In this document: positions 1-8,126 of the stretch, piece after piece | Layout: each line of letters begins with the position of its first letter | Position numbering within the stretch: the stretch's first letter is position 1 | Source: Demequina sp. NBRC 110054 | Lineage (GTDB): Bacteria > Actinomycetota > Actinomycetes > Actinomycetales > Demequinaceae | Direction: 5' to 3' | Assembly (NCBI RefSeq): GCF_002090115.1 | Contig: NZ_BBRK01000004.1 | Location: forward strand, 744,001 to 808,000 | DNA length: 64,000 bases | Program-made: the position numbers and the translations under genes | Notes under the pieces: generated by a model | Told to the model about the DNA's origin: nothing | Seen by the model: only the letters and a program-made list of their open reading frames with translations | Database searches by the model: none

Positions 1-254
1 AGCAGCCTGACGACGTGCGCGAGCTTCGCCCGACCCAGCTCGGCCGGGTCCGCGTCGACGCCGAAGGCCTCGGCCATGCGCGCCATGACCTCGTGCCCAC
101 CGAGGCCGATGAAGGGCTTCTTGTCCTCCATCGTCAAGGCGACGCCGTGCTCCGCGAACGCGAGCCGCTCCGCCTCGAACAGCAGCGGCTCGGAGTCGAT
201 CAGGACACCGTCCATGTCCCACAGGACGGCGAACCCGGAGTCAGCGGCAACCAT
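1..254 (-). CDS. HAD-family hydrolase, beta-phosphoglucomutase-like (3' part cut by window edge)
   Basis: Reading leftward from ATG at 254, the first 84 residues are present and the C-terminus lies outside the window. Residues 13-17 read DMDGV followed by LIDSE, the HAD motif I whose first Asp is the nucleophile and whose second is the acid/base. The following helical stretch resembles the cap of the beta-phosphoglucomutase/phosphatase subgroup. A purine-rich ribosome site lies just upstream of the ATG. It is divergent from the TetR gene at 305, which may control it. The substrate cannot be told from this fragment: a sugar phosphate is likely from the family. Confidence 0.85.
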   Translation of the reverse strand, partial: MVAADSGFAVLWDMDGVLIDSEPLLFEAERLAFAEHGVALTMEDKKPFIGLGGHEVMARMAEAFGVDADPAELGRAKLAHVVRL

Positions 255-279
255 GCCCCACCCACCTTCGCAAAAAACA

Positions 280-291
280 GACAACGCTGTC
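280..291. promoter_or_regulatory. Possible TetR operator between divergent genes
   Basis: GACAACGCTGTC is an imperfect inverted repeat (GACA-N4-TGTC) in the 50-base gap between the HAD gene and the TetR regulator. An A/T-rich patch follows at 293-303. Position and symmetry fit an autoregulatory operator, but the repeat is short and could be chance. Confidence 0.35.
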
Positions 292-304
292 GGTATTTGA
301 TATC

Positions 305-970
305 GTGACAAGCATGCCACAGGAGCCGGGAGCCCGCCACGACAAGGAGGCGGGCACGTACGCGAAGGGCGATCTCCGCAGGGCCCACATCGTCTCCACG
401 GCGCTGCACCTGTTCGCGGACGCCGGCTACGAGCGCACGAGCATGGTCCAGGCCGCCGCGGCCGCGGGCATCTCCCGCGCAGGACTCCTCCACCACTTCC
501 CCACGAAGGACGACCTGCTCGCGGCTGTTCTCGAGGAGCGCGATCGCCTGGACGACGCGCGGCACTTCGATCACCTGGACCCGGCCGACCCCCTCGGCTG
601 GCTCGCCAACCTGATCCGCCTCACGGAGTTCAACGCGACCCAGCCGCGGCTGGTGCGCCTCTTCGCGGTGCTGTCGGCCGAGTCGTCGTCGCCCGACCAT
701 CCCGCGCACGAGTACTTCGCGCGCCGCTACGCAGCCACCCGGAGCGAGTACGCGCGCGTCATCGCGGAGCTCGTCAGGCAGGACCTCCTCGCCCCCGGCG
801 TCGAAGCCGAGGGGCTCGAGGTCGAGCTGATCGCCTTCACCGACGGCGTCCAGGTGCAGTGGCTGCTCGACCCCAGCATCGACATGGCGCGCCTCCTGAG
901 GCGCAGGCTCCAGCAGCTGGTCACCGCGCCGCTGCCCGACCCGACGCCGGAGACGACGCTGCGCTCATGA
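305..970 (+). CDS. TetR-family transcriptional regulator
   Basis: A 221-residue protein with a typical TetR N-terminal helix-turn-helix at about residues 24-70, including the ISRAGLLHHFPTKDDLL recognition helix region, followed by an all-helical ligand-binding domain. The GTG at 305 sits directly after an A/T-rich stretch with no ribosome site, so the mRNA could be leaderless. ATG at 314 is an alternative start. It is divergent from the HAD hydrolase, the most likely target besides itself. The ligand is unknown. The C-terminal half resembles TetR proteins found next to sugar or phosphatase genes, but that is only suggestive. Confidence 0.88.
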   Translation: MTSMPQEPGARHDKEAGTYAKGDLRRAHIVSTALHLFADAGYERTSMVQAAAAAGISRAGLLHHFPTKDDLLAAVLEERDRLDDARHFDHLDPADPLGWLANLIRLTEFNATQPRLVRLFAVLSAESSSPDHPAHEYFARRYAATRSEYARVIAELVRQDLLAPGVEAEGLEVELIAFTDGVQVQWLLDPSIDMARLLRRRLQQLVTAPLPDPTPETTLRS

Positions 971-1030
971 CCGCCTCTCGGCGACCATGAGCGCAGCGCG
1001 CACCGGGATCGGAGTTCCGGCTACCTTCCG

Positions 1031-2407
1031 CTAGGCCCCCAAGCGGAGGGATTCGGGCAGCCCATCGGCGTGGGCCTCGAGGAGCTCGTCCGTCATGTCG
1101 CGGATCTGCTCGAGCGTGAGGTGCGCACCGGTCAGCGGGTCGAGCGCGACCGCCTGGTACACGTGCTCCTTGTTGCCGGTGCGGGCCGCCTCGAGCGCGA
1201 GGAGCTGCACGTTGATGTTGGTCCGGTTGACCGCCGCGAGCGCGGGGGGAAGCTCGCCGAGCGCGACCGGCTGGATGCCGTTGCGGTCCACGAGGCACGC
1301 GACCTCGACGGTGGCGTCCGCGGGCAGGTTGAGGATCAGCCCGTCGTTCGGGACGTTGCCGTAGATGACCGCGGGCACGCCCGTGACGGCGGCGTTGACG
1401 ATCGTCGCGCCGTACTCGATCGAGGGCTCGAGGCTGTCGGTCAGGTTCGCGAGCTGCTCGTCGACGTCGCCCTGCTCATCGTGGTTCACGCAGATGTCGT
1501 AGTAGTCCCAGCGCTCGGGGATGTACCGCAGCACCGTCTCCGGGTCCTTGCGGAAGTACGGGAGGTACTCCGACGCGTGGTGGCTCGACTCGGTCTGGAA
1601 GCAGCCGAAGGTCTCCATGATGGCGTTGCGGACCTGCTCGTTGCCGCCCTCGTAGTTCGAGTCCCCCTCGGCGATGCCGGTGTGGTCGCCGTCATCCTCG
1701 GCGATGTCCTCCGCGCCCCGGCCCAGTGAGTGCTTGCGGTGCATGATCTCCTTGAGGCGCGGGTAGAGGTCCTCCCCGTCACGCTCGAGCTTGAGCAGCC
1801 ACGCCTGGTGGTTGATGCCGGCCGAGACGTAGGACATCTCCTCGTAGGGGATGCCGAGCGTGCGGGCGAGCATGCGGGTCGTGCCCTGCACGCTGTGGCA
1901 CAGACCGACGGTGGAGATCCCCTGCGCGTTGAGATAGCCGGTGGCCATGGCCATCGGGTTCGCATAGTTGATCAGCAGCGCGTCGGGGCACAGGCGGAGC
2001 ATGTCGTCGGCGATCGCCTTGTAGGCCTGGATCGAGCGCAGGAAGCGGAACACGCCGCCCGGGCCGACGGTGTCGCCCACGGTCTGGTCGACGCCGTACT
2101 TGCGCGGGATCTCGACGTCCCACTTGTAGGCCTCGACGCCGCCGACCTGGAAGGTGATGAACACGAAGTCGGCGCCGGTGAGCGCCTCCTCGCGCGAGGT
2201 CGTCTCGATCACGCTTGCTTGAAGCGAGTGGTGCTCCGCGAGCGCACGGGCGGCGTCGGCCGTGCGCTTCACGCGATCCGCGTCGATGTCCATAAGGACG
2301 TACTCGGCGGACTGGAGGGCGGTGTGGCTCATGAGGTCACCGATGAGGCGGAACGGGAACACGAATCCGCCGGCGCCGATGATCACGATTCTGGGAGTGG
2401 TGGTCAT
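1031..2407 (-). CDS. GH4 alpha-galactosidase/alpha-glucosidase, NAD- and metal-dependent
   Basis: A 458-residue cytoplasmic glycoside hydrolase family 4 enzyme. These enzymes use NAD+ and Mn2+ and cleave alpha-glycosides through transient oxidation at C3. The N-terminus has the Rossmann motif IIGAGGF. Cys170 (GLCHSVQG) and His200 (GINHQAW) match the GH4 metal ligands, and the region around residue 150 (NYANPMA) is typical of the melibiase/AglA subgroup. The start at 2407 was chosen because the homologous region begins there; the frame stays open further upstream without family similarity. It is divergent from an AraC regulator resembling MelR, as in enterobacterial melR-melA. Melibiose or related alpha-galactosides are the likely substrate; maltose-type substrates are possible. 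Confidence 0.9.
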   Translation of the reverse strand: MTTTPRIVIIGAGGFVFPFRLIGDLMSHTALQSAEYVLMDIDADRVKRTADAARALAEHHSLQASVIETTSREEALTGADFVFITFQVGGVEAYKWDVEIPRKYGVDQTVGDTVGPGGVFRFLRSIQAYKAIADDMLRLCPDALLINYANPMAMATGYLNAQGISTVGLCHSVQGTTRMLARTLGIPYEEMSYVSAGINHQAWLLKLERDGEDLYPRLKEIMHRKHSLGRGAEDIAEDDGDHTGIAEGDSNYEGGNEQVRNAIMETFGCFQTESSHHASEYLPYFRKDPETVLRYIPERWDYYDICVNHDEQGDVDEQLANLTDSLEPSIEYGATIVNAAVTGVPAVIYGNVPNDGLILNLPADATVEVACLVDRNGIQPVALGELPPALAAVNRTNINVQLLALEAARTGNKEHVYQAVALDPLTGAHLTLEQIRDMTDELLEAHADGLPESLRLGA

Positions 2408-2498
2408 GGGACCGACTGTACGTTCGTCATTCACGCAGTTCCTCCGCCCTGCGTGGCGAATCTTCCGGAATCCTCGCCTCGTCGCGTAGCGTGGGGCC
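2408..2498. promoter_or_regulatory. Divergent promoter region of GH4 and AraC genes
   Basis: This 91-base gap must hold both promoters. TTCCGGAA at 2463-2470 is a perfect 8-base palindrome flanked by GAATC and TCC, a candidate regulator site. I could not assign convincing -35/-10 elements. Confidence 0.35.
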
Positions 2499-3353
2499 AT
2501 GTCCGCCTCCGACGTCGTGGTCAACGCCCCTGGGTTCTGGGTGCATCGGGGCGGCGCGCTGCCGATGACGAGCGCGCACCGTCACGACGACCTGGAGCTG
2601 AACCTCGTCACGCGCGGGAGCCTCGAGTACCTCTTCGGCGGCAGGTCCCTCTCGGTGCCGGCCGGATCGATCGCGATGTTCTGGGCCGCCACCCCGCACC
2701 GGCTCGTCGACTCGGGGGACGATGCGGAGGCGCCCGAGGGCTGCTGGCTGCACGTTCCGCTCGCCACGGTGCGGGGATGGGGACTGCCCCAGGACTCGCT
2801 AGCCCGCCTCCTGCGAGACCGCCCGCTGATCGTCGACGCGGCCGGCCTCGGCGACCTCTCGGCCGCCTTCGACCGGTGGGCGACCGATCTCACCACCCCC
2901 GAGACGACCACGATCGCGCTCATGGAGGTCCAGGCGCTCGCGATGCGGATCCTGCGCGCCGCAAGGGACGGCAGCGCCGGCGGCCCGGGCGGGCGGCGCG
3001 GCTCCTCGCAGATGCCCGACGCGGTGGCCGCGATGGCGGGGTTCATCGCCCTCAACTTCCGGGATCCGGTGCGCGTGGCGGACGTGGCCGCCGCCGTGCC
3101 GCTGCATCCCAGCACGGCGATGCAGGTGTTCCGAGCGTCGCTGGGCATCACGATCGGCGAGTACCTCACGCGCTGCCGCGTCGCCGAGGCCCAGCGACTG
3201 CTCATCACGACCTCGAGGCCGGCGGGCGACATCGGGATCGCCGCGGGCTTCGGCACCGTGAGCGCGTTCTACGAGGCGTTCCGGCGTGCGACCGGCGGCC
3301 CGCCCGCCGCGTATCGGCGCGGCCTCGCGGCGCACGAGCCGCCGCGGAGCTGA
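2499..3353 (+). CDS. AraC-family regulator, MelR-like
   Basis: A 284-residue regulator. Residues about 15-100 form a cupin-type sugar-sensing domain (HRHDDLELNLVTRGSLEYLFGG). Residues about 175-275 contain the two AraC helix-turn-helix motifs, ending with the conserved GFGTVSAFYEAFRRATGGPPAAYRR. Its position divergent to the GH4 enzyme suggests it activates that gene in response to an alpha-galactoside. The ATG at 2499 follows a GGGGCC-rich stretch, and no better start exists upstream. The ligand is inferred from context only. Confidence 0.87.
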   Translation: MSASDVVVNAPGFWVHRGGALPMTSAHRHDDLELNLVTRGSLEYLFGGRSLSVPAGSIAMFWAATPHRLVDSGDDAEAPEGCWLHVPLATVRGWGLPQDSLARLLRDRPLIVDAAGLGDLSAAFDRWATDLTTPETTTIALMEVQALAMRILRAARDGSAGGPGGRRGSSQMPDAVAAMAGFIALNFRDPVRVADVAAAVPLHPSTAMQVFRASLGITIGEYLTRCRVAEAQRLLITTSRPAGDIGIAAGFGTVSAFYEAFRRATGGPPAAYRRGLAAHEPPRS

Positions 3354-3377
3354 ACCGACCTCAGCAGCGCCTGCGGG

Positions 3378-4352
3378 TCACTCGGCCAGAAGGTCCGCGA
3401 GCAGGCCCTTCGCCCACTCGTAGGGACCGTCGTCCGGATACTGCCGGTAGTGGGTCTCGATCGTCATGAGCAGCACCAGGTAGATGCTGTAGAGCCACCG
3501 TCGCCGCGCCATCTCGGGCGTCACGAACTCGAGCCCGTATCCCTCGATGAACGGCGTGGGGTCGCCGAAGTCGGGCAGGTCCATGCCGTTGAAGCCGGCC
3601 TCGATGAGCGGGTCTCCCCACAGCGCGCGCTCATGGTCGATCAGCGCGACGATGCGGCCGTCCCTCACGAGCACGTTGCCCGGCCACAGGTCCCATTCGA
3701 CCAGCCGCGGCTCGGTGACCTCGTCGAGCGCGTCCAGGTGGCCATCGACCACCGCGCGGACGACGTCATACTCGACCCCCAGGTCCAGCCCCGCGCGCTC
3801 ACCGTCTCCGAGGATGTCCTCCATCATCGCGGCGAAGCACTCGCGCCACGTCGCGAAGCCGTCCCCGAGAAGCGGTCCGAAGCGCACGCCGACGGCCTCG
3901 TTGATCCCTCGGTTGAGCACGCCGAGGTCCCGCCGCAGCCCGGCCGTCACCGCGACCGGCACGTCCTCGGACTCCTCGAGGGCGGAGAGGCTGTCCCCCT
4001 CGATGAGCGGCATGACGAACCAATCGGCGTCGACGAGCTCATGCGTGGTGTCCGCGAAGTCGACCTCGGGCACCGGCGCCGACGTCCGCGAACGCAGCAG
4101 CTCGAGGGCCGCGAGCTCGGTGCGCATCGCACCGCGTTCGCAGGTCATCACCTCGACCTCCCGCGGAGGTGCGATCTTCAGCACCACCTGCCGTCCGGAG
4201 CGCAGGACGAGGCGGTAGGCGACGTTGAAGTAGCCCTCACCCAGCTCGGTCGCGAAGTCCTCGCCCTCGGGCACCTCGGCCTCGCCGTACGCCCGCGCGA
4301 CGATGCGGCGCAGCACCTCGACGGGCTGGCGGTTCTTGGTGATGCTCTCCAT
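3378..4352 (-). CDS. APH-like phosphotransferase (kinase fold)
   Basis: A 324-residue protein of the aminoglycoside phosphotransferase/choline kinase-like superfamily. A nucleotide-binding Lys lies in QVVLKIAPP (around residue 59). The catalytic loop reads VEWDLWPGN, with Asp221 and Asn226 present. The usual His before the Asp is replaced by Trp/Glu. LIDHERALWGDP carries the metal-binding Asp239. Its ATG overlaps the MarR stop codon by one base (TGATG), so the two are translationally coupled. It could inactivate an antibiotic, phosphorylate a small metabolite or act in catabolism. Context with an aromatic monooxygenase does not settle this. Confidence 0.8.
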   Translation of the reverse strand: MESITKNRQPVEVLRRIVARAYGEAEVPEGEDFATELGEGYFNVAYRLVLRSGRQVVLKIAPPREVEVMTCERGAMRTELAALELLRSRTSAPVPEVDFADTTHELVDADWFVMPLIEGDSLSALEESEDVPVAVTAGLRRDLGVLNRGINEAVGVRFGPLLGDGFATWRECFAAMMEDILGDGERAGLDLGVEYDVVRAVVDGHLDALDEVTEPRLVEWDLWPGNVLVRDGRIVALIDHERALWGDPLIEAGFNGMDLPDFGDPTPFIEGYGLEFVTPEMARRRWLYSIYLVLLMTIETHYRQYPDDGPYEWAKGLLADLLAE

Positions 4353-4777
4353 CAGCCCTCCAGCAGCGCGCGAAGCCCGGCGCGCAGCGCCTCGCGCTGC
4401 TCGGCCGAGAGCCCCTCGGTGAGCCTGCGGTTCGCCTCCTCGACGAGCGGCTTGAGCCGCGCGCGCTCCGCGAGCCCGTGCTCGGTGAGCGTCACCGTGT
4501 TGCGGCGGGCGTCGTCGACGTCGCGCGCCCGCGCCACGAGACCGCGGCGCTCCATGCGCCTCACGAGATCCGCGACCGTCGAACGGTCGAGGTCGACGCG
4601 ATCGCAGAGCTCGCGCTGGCTCGCCTGACCGCACTGATCGAGGATCACAAGGATCGAGTACTGGACGCTCGTGATCTCGGTGGAGACCACCCGAGACCAC
4701 ATCGCCAGATGCGCCTGCTGGGCGCGGCGGATCAGGTACCCGGTGTAGCGCTGCGGCTCCTGATCGTCGATCTCCAC
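4352..4777 (-). CDS. MarR-family transcriptional regulator
   Basis: A 141-residue winged-helix repressor with the MarR core: SVQYSILVILDQCGQASQRELCDRV and the wing DVDDARRNTVTLTEHG, then a C-terminal dimerisation helix. It lies 7 bases downstream of the monooxygenase and overlaps the phosphotransferase start, so all three form one leftward operon. MarR proteins commonly sense phenolic compounds, which suits a neighbour that hydroxylates an aromatic ring. It likely represses its own operon through a site near 6700. Confidence 0.9.
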   Translation of the reverse strand: MEIDDQEPQRYTGYLIRRAQQAHLAMWSRVVSTEITSVQYSILVILDQCGQASQRELCDRVDLDRSTVADLVRRMERRGLVARARDVDDARRNTVTLTEHGLAERARLKPLVEEANRRLTEGLSAEQREALRAGLRALLEG

Positions 4778-4784
4778 GGCCCGA

Positions 4785-6695
4785 TCATCCCAGGGCGGCG
4801 GCCTCCCTTTCCAGCAGGATCGCGGAGAAGAAGTCGGTCAGCTCCACCCGAGCGGCGAGCGGCAGCACGTGCGCGACGTACTGGTCAGGACGGACGATGA
4901 CGAGCGCGCCGTCGTCGGCGATCCCACGGGCGGAGAAGATGTCGTCGTCGGGATCGACGGCCCACGCCTTCTCCCAGTCCTGCAGCCCGAGAGGGCCCGA
5001 GCGTGGCAGCAGGATCCCGGGCACCGAGGAGATGTCCACCTCGTGGTGCCCCGCGCGGAAGATGCCGTGCACATCGAAGGCCGCGTCGAGGTCGGCGCCA
5101 GCAAGCCGGAATCGCTGCACGGGCGAGTCCAGCGACTCCGTGAGCCACTCCGCGAGCTCGCGCAGCGCCACGCCCGTCGTGTCGCCGAAGGCATAGAGCC
5201 TCCACCGGCCGTCGGCCACGTGCGCGTGGCCGAGGTGCATCGGGCGCGCGTCGGCAACGCGAATGACCGGCGAGGAGTGGAAGCGCGTGCCGATCTCGAA
5301 GCCGGTCGCGAGTCCCTGGTGCTCGCCGGTGCCGGTGAGCGTCGAGGGCCGGTAGCGGGTCGCGAGGCCTGCGGTGTACCTGCCCTGGCGCGCGAACTCG
5401 GCCTGCATCGCCTCGGCCGTCACGCCGCCATTCTCGGGGTGGTCGGGGTCGAGCGTCGGCTGCGCGATGAAGGCCGACCAGAAGCGGTCGAAGTCGATCA
5501 GGTCCTGCGCGACCGACTGCCGCTCCTCCGAGTAGGTCGCGAGCAGTCCCTCGGGCGCCCGCCCCTCGAGCACCGCGACGAGCTTCCAGCCGAGGTTGAA
5601 CGCATCCTGCATCGACACGTTCATGCCCTGGCCCGCCTTGGCGGAGTGCGTGTGGCACGCGTCGCCCGCGATGAACACGTGGGGCTCGCGCTCGCCCACC
5701 AACTCCGCGGGGACGTCGTCGAAGCGATCGGTGAGTCGCTGTCCCACCTCGTACACCGACGACCACGCAACGGAGCGCACGTCGATCGAGTAGGGATGCA
5801 GGATCGCGTTCGCGACGTCCGCGAGCTGCGCCGCGGTCGTCCCGCGGATCGCCGAGTCGCCCGCCTTCACCTCGCCCAGGTCGACGTAGAGCCGCACCAT
5901 GCTGCCGCCCTCGCGCGGGATCATGAGCAGGCTTCCCTTCCCCGCGGACTGGATGACGTTCTTGGTGCGCCAGTCGGGGAAGTCGGTGGTCGCGAGCACG
6001 TCCATGACGCCCCACGCATGATTGGCGGCGTCGCCCTTGAGCTCACGCCCGATCGCGGTGCGCACCGCGCTGCGCGCGCCGTCGCAGCCGACGACGTAGC
6101 GCGCCCGGACGGTGCGCACCTCGCCCTCGCGCTCGCCGCCCGCCTGACGCAGGGTCACCGTCACGGGGTAGCCCCCCTCCCCCACGGTCAGATCGACGAG
6201 CTCGACGCCGTAGTCCACCGTGAGCCGGCTGGGCTGCTTGGCCGCGTAGTCCAGCAGGTACTCCTGCATGCGGGCCTGGTTGACGATCACGTGCGGGAAC
6301 TCGCTGAGCCCGGGCGGGGTGTCCTGGACCCAGCCGGTGCGCTCGATCCTGTCGCGGTCCGCGGACGACGGTCCCCAGAATCGCACCTCGTTGACCCAGT
6401 ACGCCTCGCGCACGAGGGCGTCGGCGAGGCCGAAGGCCTGGAACATCTCGACAGTGCGGCACGCGACGCCGTCGGCGTGGCCGAGCTCGAGCGGGGTCGC
6501 GCGGCGCTCGATCACGCGCGTACTGATGCCGGGGAACGCGGCGAGCTGCGCGGCGAGCACCGCGCCCGCCGGTCCGGTGCCGACGATGAGCACGTCGAGC
6601 TGCTCGGGGATCTCGGCGGAGCGGGCGAGCGCCTGGGGCGCCGCGGGCCTGAGGTCGGGGTCGCCGGGGCGGTAGCCGTCGCGGTAGAACTGCAT
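4785..6695 (-). CDS. FAD-dependent aromatic-ring monooxygenase, 3-hydroxybenzoate 4-monooxygenase/phenol hydroxylase-like
   Basis: A 636-residue flavoprotein monooxygenase of the PheA/MobA type. GTGPAG at residues 39-44 binds the FAD ADP part. VVGCDGARSAVR is the central DG motif, and HVFIAGDACHTHSAKAGQGMN is the GD/FAD-ribityl motif. The last 190 residues form the thioredoxin-like C-terminal domain of this subgroup. The start MQFYRDGYRPGDP resembles 3-hydroxybenzoate 4-hydroxylases. The reaction is NAD(P)H- and O2-dependent ring hydroxylation. It is first in an operon with MarR and an APH-like kinase, behind a good promoter at 6737-6765. The exact phenolic substrate is inferred. Related enzymes also hydroxylate phenol, resorcinol or polyketides. 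Confidence 0.85.
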   Translation of the reverse strand: MQFYRDGYRPGDPDLRPAAPQALARSAEIPEQLDVLIVGTGPAGAVLAAQLAAFPGISTRVIERRATPLELGHADGVACRTVEMFQAFGLADALVREAYWVNEVRFWGPSSADRDRIERTGWVQDTPPGLSEFPHVIVNQARMQEYLLDYAAKQPSRLTVDYGVELVDLTVGEGGYPVTVTLRQAGGEREGEVRTVRARYVVGCDGARSAVRTAIGRELKGDAANHAWGVMDVLATTDFPDWRTKNVIQSAGKGSLLMIPREGGSMVRLYVDLGEVKAGDSAIRGTTAAQLADVANAILHPYSIDVRSVAWSSVYEVGQRLTDRFDDVPAELVGEREPHVFIAGDACHTHSAKAGQGMNVSMQDAFNLGWKLVAVLEGRAPEGLLATYSEERQSVAQDLIDFDRFWSAFIAQPTLDPDHPENGGVTAEAMQAEFARQGRYTAGLATRYRPSTLTGTGEHQGLATGFEIGTRFHSSPVIRVADARPMHLGHAHVADGRWRLYAFGDTTGVALRELAEWLTESLDSPVQRFRLAGADLDAAFDVHGIFRAGHHEVDISSVPGILLPRSGPLGLQDWEKAWAVDPDDDIFSARGIADDGALVIVRPDQYVAHVLPLAARVELTDFFSAILLEREAAALG

Positions 6696-6697
6696 GC

Positions 6698-6713
6698 TGA
6701 TCTCCTTTGATCA
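6698..6713. promoter_or_regulatory. Inverted repeat over the monooxygenase ribosome site (candidate MarR operator)
   Basis: TGATC-N6-GATCA spans the strong Shine-Dalgarno AAAGGAG of the monooxygenase gene, read leftward. The site lies just upstream of the start codon and within the expected transcript, so it could bind the operon's MarR protein as a roadblock or form a small RNA hairpin. Only position and symmetry support this. Confidence 0.4.
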
Positions 6714-6736
6714 GTGATGCGTGCCGGGGTGGGATC

Positions 6737-6765
6737 AGAATAAGTCAGTACCCCAACGATTTCAA
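6737..6765 (-). promoter_or_regulatory. Promoter of the monooxygenase-marR operon
   Basis: On the minus strand TTGAAA (6765-6760) and TATTCT (6742-6737) are separated by 17 bases, a good primary-sigma promoter. Transcription would start near 6730, giving a leader of about 35 bases before the ATG at 6695. Confidence 0.6.
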
Positions 6766-6777
6766 GGACGCGTCAAC
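6764..6777. promoter_or_regulatory. 14-base element shared with the liv operon upstream region
   Basis: AAGGACGCGTCAAC overlaps the -35 end of the monooxygenase promoter. The identical 14 bases, in the same orientation, occur at 20481-20494 upstream of the liv-aldehyde dehydrogenase operon. It contains the palindrome GACGCGTC. See the matching finding. Confidence 0.4.
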
Positions 6778-6870
6778 AGATGGGGCCGTCACCCCCGGCA
6801 GATCACGTTTCCTTGGCGAGGAGGACCGGTGCTTCGCTGACCGGCCCCGTCGCGCGGTACAACTGAGGCC

Positions 6871-7533
6871 ATGGCGAAGGCGACCGACCCCACCGAGCCC
6901 GTGATCGGCGAGCTGCGACTCGACGACCTGGCCGAGGGCTTCCCCGGCGACCTCGGCCCGCACGAGCGCTGCGACGGCCTGCGATTCATCGACCTGGACC
7001 TCGGCGACCGCGACCTCACCGGCGCGACCCTGAGCGAGTGCGAGCTCCTCGGCTGCGACCTGCACGAGACCAGGCTGAACCTCGCCCGCGTGGTCGAGAC
7101 CCGCATCGTCCGGGCGAACGCACCCGTGCTCAAGGCGCCCCGCTCCGCGTGGCACGACGTCCGCCTCGACTCCTCAAGGCTCGGCGCGGTCGAGCTCTAC
7201 GAGGCTGAGGTCGACACGGTCGCCGTGACCGGCTCCAAGCTGTCCTTCGTGAACCTGCGCGGGGCGAAGCTCAAGGACGTGCTGTTCGAGGACGTGGTCA
7301 TCGACGAGCTCGACCTGAGCCAGGCGACCGCCGAGCGCGTCGCCTTCCGCGACTGCCGCATCGACACGCTCCTGCTGCACGGCGCGCGCCTCACACACCT
7401 GGACCTGCGGGGCACGGAGCTGCACACGTTCGGCGGCCTCGAGTCCGCGCGCGGCGCGATCGTCTCCCCCGAGCAGCTCCTCGACCTCGCGCCCGTGATG
7501 GCGGCGCACCTGGGGATCGACGTCACCGGGTGA
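6871..7533 (+). CDS. Pentapeptide-repeat-like protein
   Basis: A 220-residue soluble protein made of degenerate five-residue repeats with a central Leu/Phe, such as LRFIDLDLGDRDLTGATLSECELLGCDL and LSFVNLRGAKLKDVLFEDV. These fold as a right-handed quadrilateral beta-helix. No signal peptide or catalytic motif is visible. Pentapeptide proteins include DNA mimics that protect gyrase from quinolones, but most have unknown roles. It is a stand-alone gene with a 176-base upstream gap shared with the divergent monooxygenase. The annotation rests on repeat character only. Confidence 0.75.
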   Translation: MAKATDPTEPVIGELRLDDLAEGFPGDLGPHERCDGLRFIDLDLGDRDLTGATLSECELLGCDLHETRLNLARVVETRIVRANAPVLKAPRSAWHDVRLDSSRLGAVELYEAEVDTVAVTGSKLSFVNLRGAKLKDVLFEDVVIDELDLSQATAERVAFRDCRIDTLLLHGARLTHLDLRGTELHTFGGLESARGAIVSPEQLLDLAPVMAAHLGIDVTG

Positions 7534-7591
7534 CACCCGAACGATAGGGTGGACCGAGCGCCGCGGGGGCGGCGCGGACACGGGGGACACG

Positions 7592-8053
7592 GTGGGTTTC
7601 AGGAACGGGACGATGCGATTCGCAGCGCTGGCGACGGGGCTAGGACTCGCGGGGACGATGCTGTCCGGGTGCAGCAGCACGCCGGACTGCTCGCAGGGGC
7701 TCGGCATGCCCGACGAGGCGATCGAGGCCTTCACCGACGCGCTCGAGAGCGGCGACGCGTCCGAGGTCGAGGAGGCGCTCTCGGCGGGCCCCTACGGGAC
7801 CTCGACGGACATCGCCGCGCTCGCCGAGGAGCTCGGCCCCACCTCGGACTACGCGATCGGTCTAGTCGACAGCCAGATCCCCGGCACGTACTACGTCAAT
7901 GTCGGGGACGCGAGGGGCGGCAACTGGGCGACCTTCGAGATCTACGAGCTCGAGGACGGCGAGGACAACCCCCAGACCCCCTCCGCGTGCTACGACGCGG
8001 CGTGGGGCCACGCGACCGTCGACCCGAGCGCCACGCCGAGCGTGGCCGACTGA
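7592..8053 (+). CDS. Small secreted lipoprotein, function unknown
   Basis: A 153-residue protein with a lipoprotein signal peptide: a hydrophobic stretch and lipobox LSGC near residue 26. The mature part is acidic with two further Cys residues (PDCSQ and SACYD) that could form a disulfide. It is likely anchored on the outer face of the membrane. GTG at 7592 has GGGGGAC upstream; ATG at 7613 is an alternative and overlaps a copy of the GGGACGATGCG motif. I recognise no domain. Confidence 0.75.
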   Translation: MGFRNGTMRFAALATGLGLAGTMLSGCSSTPDCSQGLGMPDEAIEAFTDALESGDASEVEEALSAGPYGTSTDIAALAEELGPTSDYAIGLVDSQIPGTYYVNVGDARGGNWATFEIYELEDGEDNPQTPSACYDAAWGHATVDPSATPSVAD

Positions 8054-8126
8054 GCCCGGACCGCACGCCTCGCACACCCAGCCTGCGGCGCCTAGCGTAG
8101 AGCGCGTCCGCACGACGGGAGCAGCA

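Noticed and set aside
3378-4777. Antibiotic-resistance cassette (MarR plus APH-like kinase)
   Set aside because: The kinase lacks the HGD histidine and shares an operon with an aromatic monooxygenase, so resistance cannot be claimed.
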